Shown: positions 24,050-34,372, counted from the stretch's first letter. The stretch is 64,000 nt of DNA from Candidatus Saccharimonadota bacterium (GCA_013289705.1 JABCZM010000001.1:1-64000); one strand, 5' to 3'. Program-made: numbers and translations. Notes: generated by a model from the letters alone, not told the origin.

Positions 24050-25579
24050 ATGTCAAAGCACAGTCAGCAGCCCATACAAGTACAAGAAATGTTGCCACAA
24101 TCGGAGATTTTAGATCCTGCGGCTAGCGCAGAGCTTGCCCTACAGAATTTGGATCGTGCCGATATTAGAGAACAACACGGCAGGATCGCTACGGCAGCCC
24201 TATATGCCGGTAGTCTTGTTGGCGGCGCGGCTTTGTGGGTCAGTGGCAAGTCTTCGAGTCTTCGATTCGAGCAGGCGATGCCATATTTAGAGCCTGCACA
24301 ACGTGCGGTCAATGATGTGCAAGGTGCCCTAGAGGTCACAGGCGCGGTATCGCTTGCGCTATCAGCCGGAGTGATTCTGGGTGCCAAAGTAGGCGCATCA
24401 TTAAATCCACACATTCACTCAATCGACCGATGGTCTTCAAGAGAGATGTCGGAAGATCGTCTTCAGCCAAGGCGTTCACCGTTTAAGCGTGCGCTTGAGG
24501 CGACCTTTGCAGGTAGGGTGCCGGTCATGGCCTCAATTGGCGCCGGGCTCGCAGTTTTTGCGAGCTCTATCAGTGGTGAAGTCAGTAATGGCCCCGAACG
24601 TCCTATAGAAAAAGCCATGTCTACACTTGTCCCTGGCGAAAGTATGGTTACCAATTACGCCGGTGCCATGCCAATGGTGGAAAGTTCTGTGAGCCGAGGC
24701 CTTGCCGACAGAATATTAAGTATTGCCACTGCGGAAAAGATACGTGCTGGCATTCTTGACGAAAATCTTGGCCAAATGGTCAAAAGTGGTCAAACGCTAT
24801 CTGACTTGAGTCTTGGCGTCTCGACTCCAGAAAATTCGCCAACCTCATTTGCCGTAGGCAGCAGCTGCAACAGTATCCCTATTATGATTGACCGAACCGC
24901 AGGCGTAGATGTTGGCCAAATGGTCGAACTAAACGGCATAAATGCCCGAGTTGTTGGCGAGATTGATGGCATATCTGCTACGAACCGTGTTGGTATTGTG
25001 ATGGATCAAGAGGCTATGGCAACGTGTCTCAAAAAAGATCCTGAATCTTCGGTTCACTCAATCGTTTTGGACACCTCACCGGAGAAAACTCAGCAAATCC
25101 TAGATGCTGCAAATCAGGATAACGAGGTGAGTACCGTTATTACGAAGCAGCATTATTTAGCAAACAGCAAAGAGTTCTGGGATTCTAACGTAAAGCCAAT
25201 TACAAGTGTTCTTGCCTTGTTTGCTGGGCTATTTGCTTCAGCCGTGAGCGGATCACGGATGCATGAAAGCCTTGTCCGACACCGCCGTGAATGGGCCGCA
25301 AAACTTGGAAGAGGGATTGGTGAAGGTACTATTCGGGCAACTGAATCATTACGCGTTTTGAAAGATGGTGTACTTGCATCGGTTATTGGGGGTTCTGCCG
25401 CAATGTTTGCAACGCCAGTAGTCGTGAATTCGCTTGAATCAGGTTTTCAGGCCTCGGTAGGCCTTAAGGAATTGATGGTTGGATCATCAGTTGCAATTGG
25501 TGGCTCGTTGCTCGGAGCTCTAAAAAGCTTGATTCACCCAAAGAAAATTATTCGAACGGAAGAAAGTCTCAGGAGCTAA
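24050..25579 (+). CDS. ABC transporter permease-like membrane protein
   Basis: 509 residues with hydrophobic segments near 48-66, 95-113, 160-176, 385-405, 440-457 and 475-492, and a ~200-residue soluble domain between the third and fourth. This arrangement recalls MacB/FtsX-type permeases with a large extracytoplasmic domain. The ATPase gene follows after 3 nt. Substrate unknown; export of a peptide or lipid is an inference. Confidence 0.65.
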   Translation: MSKHSQQPIQVQEMLPQSEILDPAASAELALQNLDRADIREQHGRIATAALYAGSLVGGAALWVSGKSSSLRFEQAMPYLEPAQRAVNDVQGALEVTGAVSLALSAGVILGAKVGASLNPHIHSIDRWSSREMSEDRLQPRRSPFKRALEATFAGRVPVMASIGAGLAVFASSISGEVSNGPERPIEKAMSTLVPGESMVTNYAGAMPMVESSVSRGLADRILSIATAEKIRAGILDENLGQMVKSGQTLSDLSLGVSTPENSPTSFAVGSSCNSIPIMIDRTAGVDVGQMVELNGINARVVGEIDGISATNRVGIVMDQEAMATCLKKDPESSVHSIVLDTSPEKTQQILDAANQDNEVSTVITKQHYLANSKEFWDSNVKPITSVLALFAGLFASAVSGSRMHESLVRHRREWAAKLGRGIGEGTIRATESLRVLKDGVLASVIGGSAAMFATPVVVNSLESGFQASVGLKELMVGSSVAIGGSLLGALKSLIHPKKIIRTEESLRS

Positions 25580-25582
25580 ACC

Positions 25583-26320
25583 ATGTCTGCACCAGAAAGT
25601 ATTCGGCCAAGAGGTAGCGAAATGATTGCCACCGTTAGAGGTCTTGCCAAATCTTATGCTACCGGTGTTGCTTTGCGTGACGTCAGCTTTGATATTCCAC
25701 GAGGTGAATTTGTTAGCCTGACGGGTCATACTGCTTCGGGCAAGACAAGTGTCATTAGCGTCATGGAAGGTATCGTTAAGCCTGATAGGGGGGAGGTAAC
25801 AATATTCGGCCGGAATGTAACTAATATGAGTGAAAGACGATTAGATGCGTTTAAACGCAAGAACATAGGCATTGTTTATCAAGCCGCTTTGATTGATCGC
25901 AGTTTCACGGTTGCCGAAAACGTACGCCTGATGGCTAACGCAAACAGGCAGAAGATTTCAAATCGCCGTATCGTTGAAGTGGCAGGTCTATTCAACATGG
26001 TCGATCGTTTGTTTGGTCAGGCTGGCTCTGGTTCTGGCGGCGAACAGATGCGTATTTCGTTGATGGCTGCCGTTGCGCCTAGCCCCGGTATCTTACTTGT
26101 TGACGAGCCAACTAGTGCCCTAGATAAGGGTACTAGTGAAGCAGTGTTTGGTATGTTGCGGGATGTGACGCGACAAGAAGACACAACTGTTTTGATGGTT
26201 ACGCACGACCCTGTTGCCAAGGAATACGTCGACCGTGAAATTGTGCTTGAACAGGGCCGTGTTTTGGACGAGATCTTGTATGATCGTGCTACATCTGCCG
26301 ACAATATTATAGGCGTATAG
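25583..26320 (+). CDS. ABC transporter ATP-binding protein
   Basis: 245-residue nucleotide-binding domain: Walker A GHTASGKTS, Q-loop region IGIVYQAALIDRS, signature GSGSGGEQMR (a degenerate LSGGQ), Walker B ILLVDEPTSALD and the switch His in VTHDP. It resembles the LolD/MacB family. Same operon as the permease; the sRNA-sized unit and terminator at 26408-26490 follow. Confidence 0.9.
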   Translation: MSAPESIRPRGSEMIATVRGLAKSYATGVALRDVSFDIPRGEFVSLTGHTASGKTSVISVMEGIVKPDRGEVTIFGRNVTNMSERRLDAFKRKNIGIVYQAALIDRSFTVAENVRLMANANRQKISNRRIVEVAGLFNMVDRLFGQAGSGSGGEQMRISLMAAVAPSPGILLVDEPTSALDKGTSEAVFGMLRDVTRQEDTTVLMVTHDPVAKEYVDREIVLEQGRVLDEILYDRATSADNIIGV

Positions 26321-26372
26321 AGGGTGTTAATTAGGAAGAGTTATTTTTGCTACGATTAAGTTCGTTATCTCA

Positions 26373-26401
26373 TTGACATTTTCAAAAACTTTTTATACTA
26401 T
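26373..26401 (+). promoter_or_regulatory. Promoter of the candidate small RNA
   Basis: TTGACA (26373-26378), 17-nt spacer, TACTAT (26396-26401). Predicted start ~26408, inside an intergenic region with no start codon before the terminator at 26444. Confidence 0.55.
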
Positions 26402-26407
26402 GCAAAT

Positions 26408-26490
26408 GTACTTTTGCAAGAAAGCATCGTAAATTAGCAAATCAACACTTCCTGAGGCCGGATAAACCAGCTTTAGGGAGTGTTTTTATT
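26408..26490 (+). ncRNA. Candidate ~80-nt small RNA
   Basis: A good promoter and an intrinsic terminator delimit about 80 nt without an open frame. The next promoter (26512-26540) begins after the terminator, so this is an independent unit rather than the leader of the downstream gene. Family unknown. Confidence 0.45.
26444..26490 (+). terminator. Intrinsic terminator
   Basis: AACACTTCCT (26444-26453) pairs with AGGGAGTGTT (26475-26484) with one G-T pair, followed by TTTATTATTTTT. It ends both the ABC operon and the candidate small RNA. Confidence 0.75.
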
Positions 26491-26511
26491 ATTTTTAGTA
26501 TAAAATAATAA

Positions 26512-26540
26512 TTGACATTTTGTAAATTTTGATGTATAGT
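26512..26540 (+). promoter_or_regulatory. Promoter of the methyltransferase-like gene
   Basis: TTGACA (26512-26517), 17-nt spacer, TATAGT (26535-26540): near-consensus, with a ~32-nt leader to the ATG at 26579. Confidence 0.7.
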
Positions 26541-26578
26541 AACACACGATAGAACAACAATAACGGGTGGCCTAATAA

Positions 26579-27925
26579 ATGTCAGCAGCTGAATCAATAC
26601 TTCCCGGTAATACTCTGGCGGTTCCCACGCTATACGCGGTTGGTGCTGCCGATTCATATGAATCGACGCTTGGTGGTAATCTGGTTAAGCCTGAGGTTCT
26701 AGATGATCTGGCCAAACTGCAGTCCAAAGGCGTTGATGCCCAACTAGTAAATATTGCTCCACGTCACGAACTAGCACCAGGGGTTCAAGACGCTGTCGAC
26801 CGCCAGGCACACGCAATTGGTAAACTATCGGCTCAAGAAGCCTTTGACACCATTGCCGATCCGCTTACGCATAGTGCTGGAGCGATTTGGGGCGCACAGA
26901 ACAAGAGAGCTATTGCACTGGTCGCACTGATTGCAGCTGGCTCCGAACTGCCTCACAAAATTGCCCCTGGTATTGACCCTGCTATCTACGATAAGCCGTT
27001 AGATGTGTTTAGCGGCCAGAGCGCAGCTGATTTACTACGTCAAACCAAACCTGATAAGGCGGAAATGATTAACGGACGCTATGTAGATATTACGAGCGAA
27101 GATTTAATCGACAAGCCATATTATGGTAATCCCAATGACTCGGCATACTTGCGGTTTATAGAGGAAAATGGTTTTCCTTTCCTTGGCTCTAGAGAAATCA
27201 TGACAGGTGTTGTTGACAGTCGTGCGGTTGATACGCGCGGCACCGCGGCTTCCGTCATGGCGCTTGAGCATGTACTGGCAAATGAAGCTCACTTTAGAGG
27301 TCATCCGCTAGTAACTGCCAGTCTTGCTTGCGGTGCTGCCCAGACAATCTATGAGTTGGGTGAATTATTCGAAAAGAACGGTATTGAAGTTGGCAAACAC
27401 ATTATTGTCGATAACGACCCTATGGCTCTTGCTAGTGCCGTATCACTTGGTGAAACACACGGCAGGGACGACATAACGGAAGCGTTTTACGAAGATCTTA
27501 TTAAGACGAAACTCACTGATTATATCGAGCCACATAGTGTGGATATTGTAGACGTATTGGGCATTGTAGATTATCTGAGAACCCGAAAATTTGGCTATAA
27601 AATGGCTGCAGATTTCTTAGGTAGTATCCGTGACATTGTACGTCCCGGTGGTTTGATTGTTGCCGGTAACGCACTTGCCACACGTCCGCAACAACAGTTT
27701 TTTGATAAGGTTTGGCCAGATTTGGAACAGCGTGACCCGGTGGAAATGGCCAAGATCGTTCGTAATGCAGGGTACGATCTAAAGCGTGATTTGACTGTTC
27801 GTGTGCCACAACGCGAAGGTGTATATGGTATCTATGGCATTGCTATTCCAGAATCCGAACGAAAACTGTATGTCCAAAATCCATACCGCAGAGCTGCTCG
27901 AGCGGCAATATTGTTTAACTACTAG
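26579..27925 (+). CDS. Putative class I SAM-dependent methyltransferase-like protein
   Basis: 448 residues. The C-terminal half has a Rossmann-like order: a glycine-containing loop (TASLACGAAQTIYEL), an acidic strand end (HIIVDNDPMALASA), a VDIVDVLGIVDYL strand and an IVRPGGLIVAGN segment like the post-V strand of methyltransferases. The N-terminal ~200 residues are not recognised. Monocistronic, with its own strong promoter. The substrate is unknown. Confidence 0.6.
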   Translation: MSAAESILPGNTLAVPTLYAVGAADSYESTLGGNLVKPEVLDDLAKLQSKGVDAQLVNIAPRHELAPGVQDAVDRQAHAIGKLSAQEAFDTIADPLTHSAGAIWGAQNKRAIALVALIAAGSELPHKIAPGIDPAIYDKPLDVFSGQSAADLLRQTKPDKAEMINGRYVDITSEDLIDKPYYGNPNDSAYLRFIEENGFPFLGSREIMTGVVDSRAVDTRGTAASVMALEHVLANEAHFRGHPLVTASLACGAAQTIYELGELFEKNGIEVGKHIIVDNDPMALASAVSLGETHGRDDITEAFYEDLIKTKLTDYIEPHSVDIVDVLGIVDYLRTRKFGYKMAADFLGSIRDIVRPGGLIVAGNALATRPQQQFFDKVWPDLEQRDPVEMAKIVRNAGYDLKRDLTVRVPQREGVYGIYGIAIPESERKLYVQNPYRRAARAAILFNY

Positions 27926-28004
27926 TTACTAAATTGGGCGGTTTATTCGACAATATAGCGTGCTATGCGTGTACGAGTTGTCTTTTTACTGCTAAAGTAA
28001 GGAC

Positions 28005-30206
28005 GTGAATTGGTTACGCTTAGTACCATTATTATTACTCGGCATTGCAAACGTTTTGATTGCTGGTGCCGTACTGACACGTGATTTTAAGAAATTCAAC
28101 AATGTGGCCTTTGCAACACTGGCTTTATCCATTGCCAGCTGGGTGTTTGGCATTGCGGGCTTTTTGTTTACGCGCGACGAGCACGCTGCCCTTCTTTGGG
28201 CTCAATTATATTACGCGGCACCACTCTTTATCGCACTATCTGGTGTCTTCTTTGCACTCAGCTTCCCTTACTCAGAGAAAAATAATAATGTCATTAGGTA
28301 TCCGCTTTTAGGCGGCTTTGCCGCTATGTTTTTGCCGCTTATCTTTCATAGATCGTTTCTAATGCGTGGGTTGGTATACCACAGTTGGGGTAAGGAAGTA
28401 TTGCTTAATTATATGGGCTACAGTCTCTACGTGCTTTATATTCTTGTATTCTTTGTTGCTATATTGCTTTTAATGTACATTAGAGCAAAGAGACTCGGTG
28501 GTCTTTATGCTCTACAAGCTAATCTTTTCTTCCAGGGCCTGTCGATTACGGCTGTGTTTGGCTTACTTTTCAATTTAATACTGCCGTTCTTTGGTAATTA
28601 TCGATTGATAGGTTTAGGGCCTCTATTTACGAGTATTTCGGTAAGTGTTATTGGTTATAGTATTGTCAGGCATCGAATGTTTGATATTCGTCTTGTTATC
28701 GCACGCTCGCTTGGCTATGTGATGTCACTTGTGGTGTTGGCTTCAATATATGGTTTTATCGTCTTTGGTATAGCGCAGTTCATTTTTGGTGTACACCTTA
28801 AAGTCATAACCCAAATGTTCTTAGCAGGAGCGAGTGGAATAGCGGCGCTTTCGTTTAATAAACTTAAAACTAACTTTGATAAGCTTACTAATAGACTTTT
28901 TTACAGAGATGCTTATGATGCACAGGACTTATTTGATAACTTGAATCAGGTGCTTGTTTCGACACTTGATCTAGATAAATTACTACATAAAACCTCTGAT
29001 CTACTAGCAGGCAATCTAAAGGCGCAGTTCTGTTTAATTGGTCTGAAAGAGATTATCGGTCGGCCACAGCGAATTATTGGTACAGAAAAACGAAATATAA
29101 GCTTTGACGATATTATGGCTGCACGCAAGCTAACTATCAACTATCACCAGAGTGTTATTGCAACTGATCTTTTAGAGCCTCGATACGAGAAGTTGAAGAC
29201 GCTTTTATTACGTAATGATATATCGGTGCTTGTTCGTCTGTCGCCGCACGTGAACAAGAATGAAGAGGGGCTAGGCTATATCGCGTTCGGGCCTAAGCGT
29301 AGTGGCAATCCTTATAGTAATCAGGACTACAGAGTGCTGGATACGGTAGCGAATGAACTAATTATTGCCATTCAAAATGCACTGCATTTTGAGGAGATTC
29401 AGAACTTTAACAAGACTCTGCAGCAGAAGGTTGTAGAGGCTACTAATCAGTTGCGGCGGACGAATGAGAAGTTGAAGGCGTTGGATGAGACTAAGGATGA
29501 CTTTATTAGTATGGCGTCGCATCAGTTGCGGACGCCGCTGACCTCTGTTAAGGGCTATGTGAGCTTGGTGTTGGACGGTGATGCGGGGTCGATCAAGAAA
29601 GAGCAGCGGCAGTTGTTGAATCAGGCGTTTGCGAGTTCGCAGCGTATGGTGTATTTGATTTCTGATCTGTTGAATGTGTCGCGGTTAAAGACTGGGAAGT
29701 TTATTATTGAGCCGGCCCCGGTTAACCTGGCCGATATGATTGGCGAAGAGATTGACCAACTGCACGAGATGGCGAGCGTCAAGAACATTACGCTTAGCTA
29801 TACCAAGCCCAGGAGTTTCCCGGAACTGATGTTCGACGAGACCAAGCTTCGCCAGGTGGTGATGAACTTTGCCGACAATGCCATACATTACACTCCAAGT
29901 GGCGGCAAGGTGTCTGTGGAACTTGAGGATAAGGGGCCAACGGTGGAGCTGCGCGTCAAAGATGATGGTATTGGTGTGCCAAAGGCTGAGCAGCATCACT
30001 TATTTACGAAGTTCTATCGGGCTGGGAATGCGCGCAAGACGCGGCCTGATGGTACTGGTTTGGGATTGTTTATGGCCAAGAAAGTTATTATAGCCCAGGG
30101 TGGCTCGCTGGTGTTTGAGAGCCAAGAGGGCAAGGGCAGTACCTTTGGCTTTACGTTTAGTAAGAGTAAGCTCGCGGTGCCTACATCGACTCCTGACAAG
30201 TTTTAG
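28005..30206 (+). CDS. Membrane sensor histidine kinase (multi-TM + GAF-like + HisKA + HATPase)
   Basis: 733 residues. About eight hydrophobic helices fill residues 1-290, followed by a GAF-like region, a short coiled coil (~455-490), the HisKA box with the phospho-acceptor in FISMASHQLRTPL, and a catalytic domain with N-box FADNAIHYTPSGG, G1 DDGIGVPKAE and G2 GTGLGLFMAKK. GTG start at 28005. The extended -10 TGCTAAAGT (27990-27998) ends 6 nt before it, so the transcript is probably leaderless. The receiver proteins at 22943 and 23419 are possible partners. Confidence 0.9.
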   Translation: MNWLRLVPLLLLGIANVLIAGAVLTRDFKKFNNVAFATLALSIASWVFGIAGFLFTRDEHAALLWAQLYYAAPLFIALSGVFFALSFPYSEKNNNVIRYPLLGGFAAMFLPLIFHRSFLMRGLVYHSWGKEVLLNYMGYSLYVLYILVFFVAILLLMYIRAKRLGGLYALQANLFFQGLSITAVFGLLFNLILPFFGNYRLIGLGPLFTSISVSVIGYSIVRHRMFDIRLVIARSLGYVMSLVVLASIYGFIVFGIAQFIFGVHLKVITQMFLAGASGIAALSFNKLKTNFDKLTNRLFYRDAYDAQDLFDNLNQVLVSTLDLDKLLHKTSDLLAGNLKAQFCLIGLKEIIGRPQRIIGTEKRNISFDDIMAARKLTINYHQSVIATDLLEPRYEKLKTLLLRNDISVLVRLSPHVNKNEEGLGYIAFGPKRSGNPYSNQDYRVLDTVANELIIAIQNALHFEEIQNFNKTLQQKVVEATNQLRRTNEKLKALDETKDDFISMASHQLRTPLTSVKGYVSLVLDGDAGSIKKEQRQLLNQAFASSQRMVYLISDLLNVSRLKTGKFIIEPAPVNLADMIGEEIDQLHEMASVKNITLSYTKPRSFPELMFDETKLRQVVMNFADNAIHYTPSGGKVSVELEDKGPTVELRVKDDGIGVPKAEQHHLFTKFYRAGNARKTRPDGTGLGLFMAKKVIIAQGGSLVFESQEGKGSTFGFTFSKSKLAVPTSTPDKF

Positions 30207-30361
30207 CGCCAATTCCCATTCCTAAAGATAAGAAAATTCACTGCACGTATGGCGTACTACTGAGTACACTGCTAGTGCTCTGTTTACGCTATTTTTAACA
30301 AAAGCGTTGGTTCTGCATGTACAAAATGCTTGTGTTTATGGCGTAAATAGGTTGAAATGTA

Positions 30362-30390
30362 TTGACATAGTTTGCTGCTTGTGGTAGAGT
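30362..30390 (+). promoter_or_regulatory. Promoter of the surface-protein operon
   Basis: TTGACA (30362-30367), 17-nt spacer, TAGAGT (30385-30390), then a ~60-nt leader with GGAGGAG before the ATG at 30459. Confidence 0.6.
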
Positions 30391-30458
30391 AATGACAAAC
30401 CCCAAATTGTATGAAGTAGGGGACGGAGAACGAGTAAAGTAACGGAGGAGAATACACT

Positions 30459-31883
30459 ATGGCCGAATACTTTGACCCAGGACTTTTTGATAAGATGCAG
30501 GCAGAGCAAGTCGCTGCGTTAGAACAGCAAACTGCTATTGTATCTGAAGCACAGGTTTTTACACCTGATTTTGCGCCTATCTCGGACGATGTTATTGCAA
30601 CACCGGACGTTGTGCCAGTTATTACCGATGCACCCGATTTTACTCCGTCTGTTTCTTTTAACGTCTCTTCTCTTGCTGCTGCTCGTGCACGCAAAAACGG
30701 TCGCCCTGCACAACACGCTCCTGAACAGCGTAGTGTGAAGGAAGTCCTGAGGAGTGGTTATTTTAAGGCTGCGGGTGCGCTCGGAGTTATAGCTCTTACT
30801 GCTGCTACTATGCTTGGGCATGATCATTCTTCTGCAAATGCAGTACCTCACGTTCGAACTTCTCCTTCTGTCAGTCGTACGATTACTCCAATTGGTCCAG
30901 ATGCCCTGGTTAGCGATAACGAATTATTGCACGGTGGCTTTGACTGTGGTGAAACCGACACGCTGGAAACTGGCCCTAGCTTTAATGCTAGTTCACAGAT
31001 TGGTTTCTTAAACAGTACGCCAGAACTCGTCAAGCATCTTGGAGACTTTGTGAATGACCCAACATGGGGCAATGGCCAGGCGGCCGAGCAAGTACTAGCG
31101 CAATTTGGTATCACCAATCCGAACACACCTGCGTCCGCTCAGGTTCAGGGCTCGGCAGACCTTAATACGGCTATGCACCAACTCTTCTCAGTGGAACTTG
31201 CAGAGCAACACAGCTACGTTAACTTTACCTGCGATGATGGTAATGGCAACCAGGTTCCAATCCATGTAGCAGGCAATATTACTACTAAGGTAACAGCCCA
31301 CGTCCTAGGACGATATTTGGACGCCGATGGTTTGGCTGCCTACGAGAAGGTAGTAAATCGCAATGAAGATGGTCAGCCTGTGACCGAGATTCTTGATCGC
31401 GGTATGCAGACTATTAATGGCAAGACATTCCACGCCTACTTTGTGACAGAGTACGCCAACGGTTGTCACAACCCAATCCGTGTTATCCCCACTAAGGCAC
31501 CGGTGACACCTTCGGAGAGCCCAACACCAACCTCAACTCCAAGCCCATCACCATCGACAACTAGTCCGTATATTTCCCCTAAAAAGGCCGTTCCATTGCC
31601 TACGCATTTTAGCGGTCAAGGAGGTCAAGGAGGTACTGGTGAGCCAGGTCCAATTAATGACAACCCTGGTGACGGCTACAACCCAACCGATGATCCAAAC
31701 AGCCCATCGGCTCATCCGACAACGCCAAAGGTAACGCCGTCAGCTCCCCGCTCATCTACACCGGAGGAAAACCCTAGGTCAACACCAAGCGGAGGCGAGT
31801 CGACACCAGGCACTGCACCTACGGCCACCCCGACCAAACTGCCCCCATCATATCAGCCATCAGCAGCACCAACGGTAGATTAA
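30459..31883 (+). CDS. Membrane-anchored extracytoplasmic protein with Pro/Ser/Thr-rich stalk
   Basis: 474 residues. A ~100-residue cytoplasmic N-terminus precedes one membrane helix (~107-127, FKAAGALGVIALTAATML). A globular outer domain of ~220 residues follows, with cysteines in FDCGE, FTCDD and NGCHN. The last ~130 residues are a P/S/T-rich stalk. No sorting signal. The next gene follows after 20 nt and encodes an LPxTG protein. Function not recognised; a signalling or cell-surface role is likely. Confidence 0.6.
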   Translation: MAEYFDPGLFDKMQAEQVAALEQQTAIVSEAQVFTPDFAPISDDVIATPDVVPVITDAPDFTPSVSFNVSSLAAARARKNGRPAQHAPEQRSVKEVLRSGYFKAAGALGVIALTAATMLGHDHSSANAVPHVRTSPSVSRTITPIGPDALVSDNELLHGGFDCGETDTLETGPSFNASSQIGFLNSTPELVKHLGDFVNDPTWGNGQAAEQVLAQFGITNPNTPASAQVQGSADLNTAMHQLFSVELAEQHSYVNFTCDDGNGNQVPIHVAGNITTKVTAHVLGRYLDADGLAAYEKVVNRNEDGQPVTEILDRGMQTINGKTFHAYFVTEYANGCHNPIRVIPTKAPVTPSESPTPTSTPSPSPSTTSPYISPKKAVPLPTHFSGQGGQGGTGEPGPINDNPGDGYNPTDDPNSPSAHPTTPKVTPSAPRSSTPEENPRSTPSGGESTPGTAPTATPTKLPPSYQPSAAPTVD

Positions 31884-31903
31884 GAGTAAGAAAGGTATAG
31901 ATC

Positions 31904-34270
31904 ATGAAATTACTACAAACCATATCACAAAAACTTGCTCGAAAATCTACTAAAGTTAAGATGTTTGCCAGCATTGTGCTGGTAGCTACTAGCCTGAGTG
32001 GTGCGATTGCATTGGCCGGTTATACGCCAGCTAATCGTCCAACCTTCGACTACAACAAGGGTAGCGACAGTTCCAACTGTGCCAACCCCAATGACCCTGG
32101 CTACGACCACGGCCGTTGTGGTTCGTTGAACGGACCGGTTTTGAACTCGTTCGTGAACACGCCATACTACGGTGACGAACGTGCGTTCTTTGACGCTAGC
32201 CTAGACAACAACACAACCAGCTTTAAGGATGTGTTGCCAAATGTTGCCAGCAATGGCTCAAGCGACAACGAAGTTATCCTTCGTACCTACATCCACAACA
32301 ACGGTAACCAGAACCTCAATGGCAACGGTACCGACGGCATCAGTGTTGCCAAGGGTGCAACGATTCGTATTACCTTGCCAACTGGTACCGAAAAGAACTT
32401 GCGTGCTCGCAGCTACTTAGACATTAGTAACCCAGCACCTGGTTCTCCTGCTGAAGTTACTGATACGGCAGAACTGAACGACGGCCAAGCCTTCTCAATT
32501 AGCTACGTACCTGGTTCTGCAGTTATCTATAACGGCGCTCACCAAGGTGGCGCACCTATCAATGACAGTATTGTAACTACTGGTGCCCCAATTGGTTACC
32601 AGGACATGAACGGCGTCTTGCCAGGTTGTTTCAACTACCAAGCGTTTGTCGAAATCAAAGTAAAGATCAACACACCTAAGATCAGTATTAAGAAGCAGGT
32701 TCGCCCAATTGCTGGCGATGGCACCTCGTATGTTAAGAACATGTCAGTTGCTCCTGGCGACCAAGAACACTGGGCTTTGACAGTCAGCGACACCGGTACT
32801 ACGAACTTAGATAACTCTGTTGTCTACGATCAATTGCCACCTCACTTGAAGGTTGTTCCTGGCTCGGTTAAATGGCAGTATGTTGCCAGAGACGGCACTG
32901 TCCAAAAAATTACTCAGAGCGACACGGATCTGTTTAACAAATATGTTAACTTTGGTGGCCTTGCACCTGGCGGTGGCTACAATGTTTACTACGACACCAC
33001 GGCACTTGATGACTTTACGGGCTGCAGCGTCGATATCCGTAACATCGGCCACACGCACAGCGACGAAACACCTGCCGATACAAGTGATTACAGTGATGTA
33101 ACCATCACTAAGCCAAACTGTAACCCGAACCCACCAGTTTACAGCTGTGACCTCTTGACGCTTACTCCTGGTACAGTTGACCAACAGACCGGTAACGCTA
33201 CCTACACCTTAACTGCCAACGCTAGTGCAACAAACGCCACGATAAAGAGTTACAGCTTTAACTTCGGTGACGGTACTGCTGCACAAGTTATAGCAGTTGC
33301 AAACGGCGAAAACACCATTAGTACGACACACACCTACGCTCCTGGTACCTACAATGCCGGCGCCTCGGTCACGGTACTCACCAACGTTGGTGAAACCAAG
33401 ACAGTCAGTTCAGCAAACTGTATGAAGCCAGTCACGGTTAGTCCGCTGCCTGCAGTCCTAACTTGTGTCTCATTGGACACCACTGGTGCTACCGCCGACG
33501 CGCAGACCGGTGCACAGCTGTACACCTTTACGGCTAACGCCAGCGCTGTTCGTGCAACAATTACCTCATACGTCTTTAACTTCGGTGATAGCACGACACC
33601 TGCAACAGTTACCACTGCTAACACGACTGCCTCAACGACTCACACATACCAACCTGGTACTTGGTTGAGTAGTGTCACGGTCAGCGGTAAGGATGCTTCT
33701 GGTGCAGTTGTTACTGCAACCTCAGCAGCCTGTGCCAAGCAAGTGTCTGTTCAGCGGCCTGAATGTAAGCCTGGCGTTCCTGCCGGCAGCAGCCAGTGCT
33801 TTACCTACACTTGTAACCTGTTTACAGTCAGCAAGGGTGACAACCATCTCGTAACTGTTGGTAGCTTCAATGCTTCAACAAGCAACAGCGCTGCAACCCT
33901 GAAGAATGTAGTTGTCGACTGGGGTGACGGTACAACGCCGCTTACCGCCAACACAGTGATTGGTCAACAGCACCAGTACGCTGCCGACGGTAGCTACACG
34001 ATTACTGCTGTTGCGCACTTCACGGTACCTGGCCAAAGCGCCGACGCAACTGCCGGTGGCGCAAATTGTGTCCAAACCGTTAGCTACACAACGCCACCTC
34101 CTGTAACCCCTCCAACCCCCGCAGCTCCTGTTACACCAACCACCCCCGCAGCACCAACCGTGCTGCCAAACACTGGTGCAGGTAGTGTCGTCGGACTGTT
34201 CGGTGCCGCTGTCATCATCGGTACCATCGCCCACCGCTTGTTCCTTGGCCGCCGCTTGAGCCGCCAGTAA
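31904..34270 (+). CDS. LPxTG-anchored surface protein with PKD-like repeats
   Basis: 788 residues. Signal peptide (SIVLVATSLSGAIALAG), a long N-terminal adhesin-like region with a DUF11-like segment (~300-400), then three PKD-like repeats marked by FNFGDGT, FNFGDST and VDWGDGT, a Pro/Thr linker and a C-terminal sorting signal: LPNTG, hydrophobic helix, RRLSRQ tail. It should be linked to the envelope by a sortase, which is not in this window. The repeats resemble those of the gene at 36425. Probable role: adhesion to a host cell. Confidence 0.88.
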   Translation: MKLLQTISQKLARKSTKVKMFASIVLVATSLSGAIALAGYTPANRPTFDYNKGSDSSNCANPNDPGYDHGRCGSLNGPVLNSFVNTPYYGDERAFFDASLDNNTTSFKDVLPNVASNGSSDNEVILRTYIHNNGNQNLNGNGTDGISVAKGATIRITLPTGTEKNLRARSYLDISNPAPGSPAEVTDTAELNDGQAFSISYVPGSAVIYNGAHQGGAPINDSIVTTGAPIGYQDMNGVLPGCFNYQAFVEIKVKINTPKISIKKQVRPIAGDGTSYVKNMSVAPGDQEHWALTVSDTGTTNLDNSVVYDQLPPHLKVVPGSVKWQYVARDGTVQKITQSDTDLFNKYVNFGGLAPGGGYNVYYDTTALDDFTGCSVDIRNIGHTHSDETPADTSDYSDVTITKPNCNPNPPVYSCDLLTLTPGTVDQQTGNATYTLTANASATNATIKSYSFNFGDGTAAQVIAVANGENTISTTHTYAPGTYNAGASVTVLTNVGETKTVSSANCMKPVTVSPLPAVLTCVSLDTTGATADAQTGAQLYTFTANASAVRATITSYVFNFGDSTTPATVTTANTTASTTHTYQPGTWLSSVTVSGKDASGAVVTATSAACAKQVSVQRPECKPGVPAGSSQCFTYTCNLFTVSKGDNHLVTVGSFNASTSNSAATLKNVVVDWGDGTTPLTANTVIGQQHQYAADGSYTITAVAHFTVPGQSADATAGGANCVQTVSYTTPPPVTPPTPAAPVTPTTPAAPTVLPNTGAGSVVGLFGAAVIIGTIAHRLFLGRRLSRQ

Positions 34271-34334
34271 CAATCCTGTGGATAAGCGACGACTGTGTAG
34301 CCAAGACACGTAGGTCTGACTGACCGCTCAACTT

Positions 34335-34372
34335 AATAAGACCCTCCAAAATAGAGGGTCTTATTTTTTTGC
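34335..34372. terminator. Strong bidirectional terminator
   Basis: Perfect 12-bp stem AATAAGACCCTC (34335-34346) / GAGGGTCTTATT (34354-34365) followed by T6; A-rich on the other side. It separates the surface-protein operon from the convergent toxin-antitoxin pair. Confidence 0.9.
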
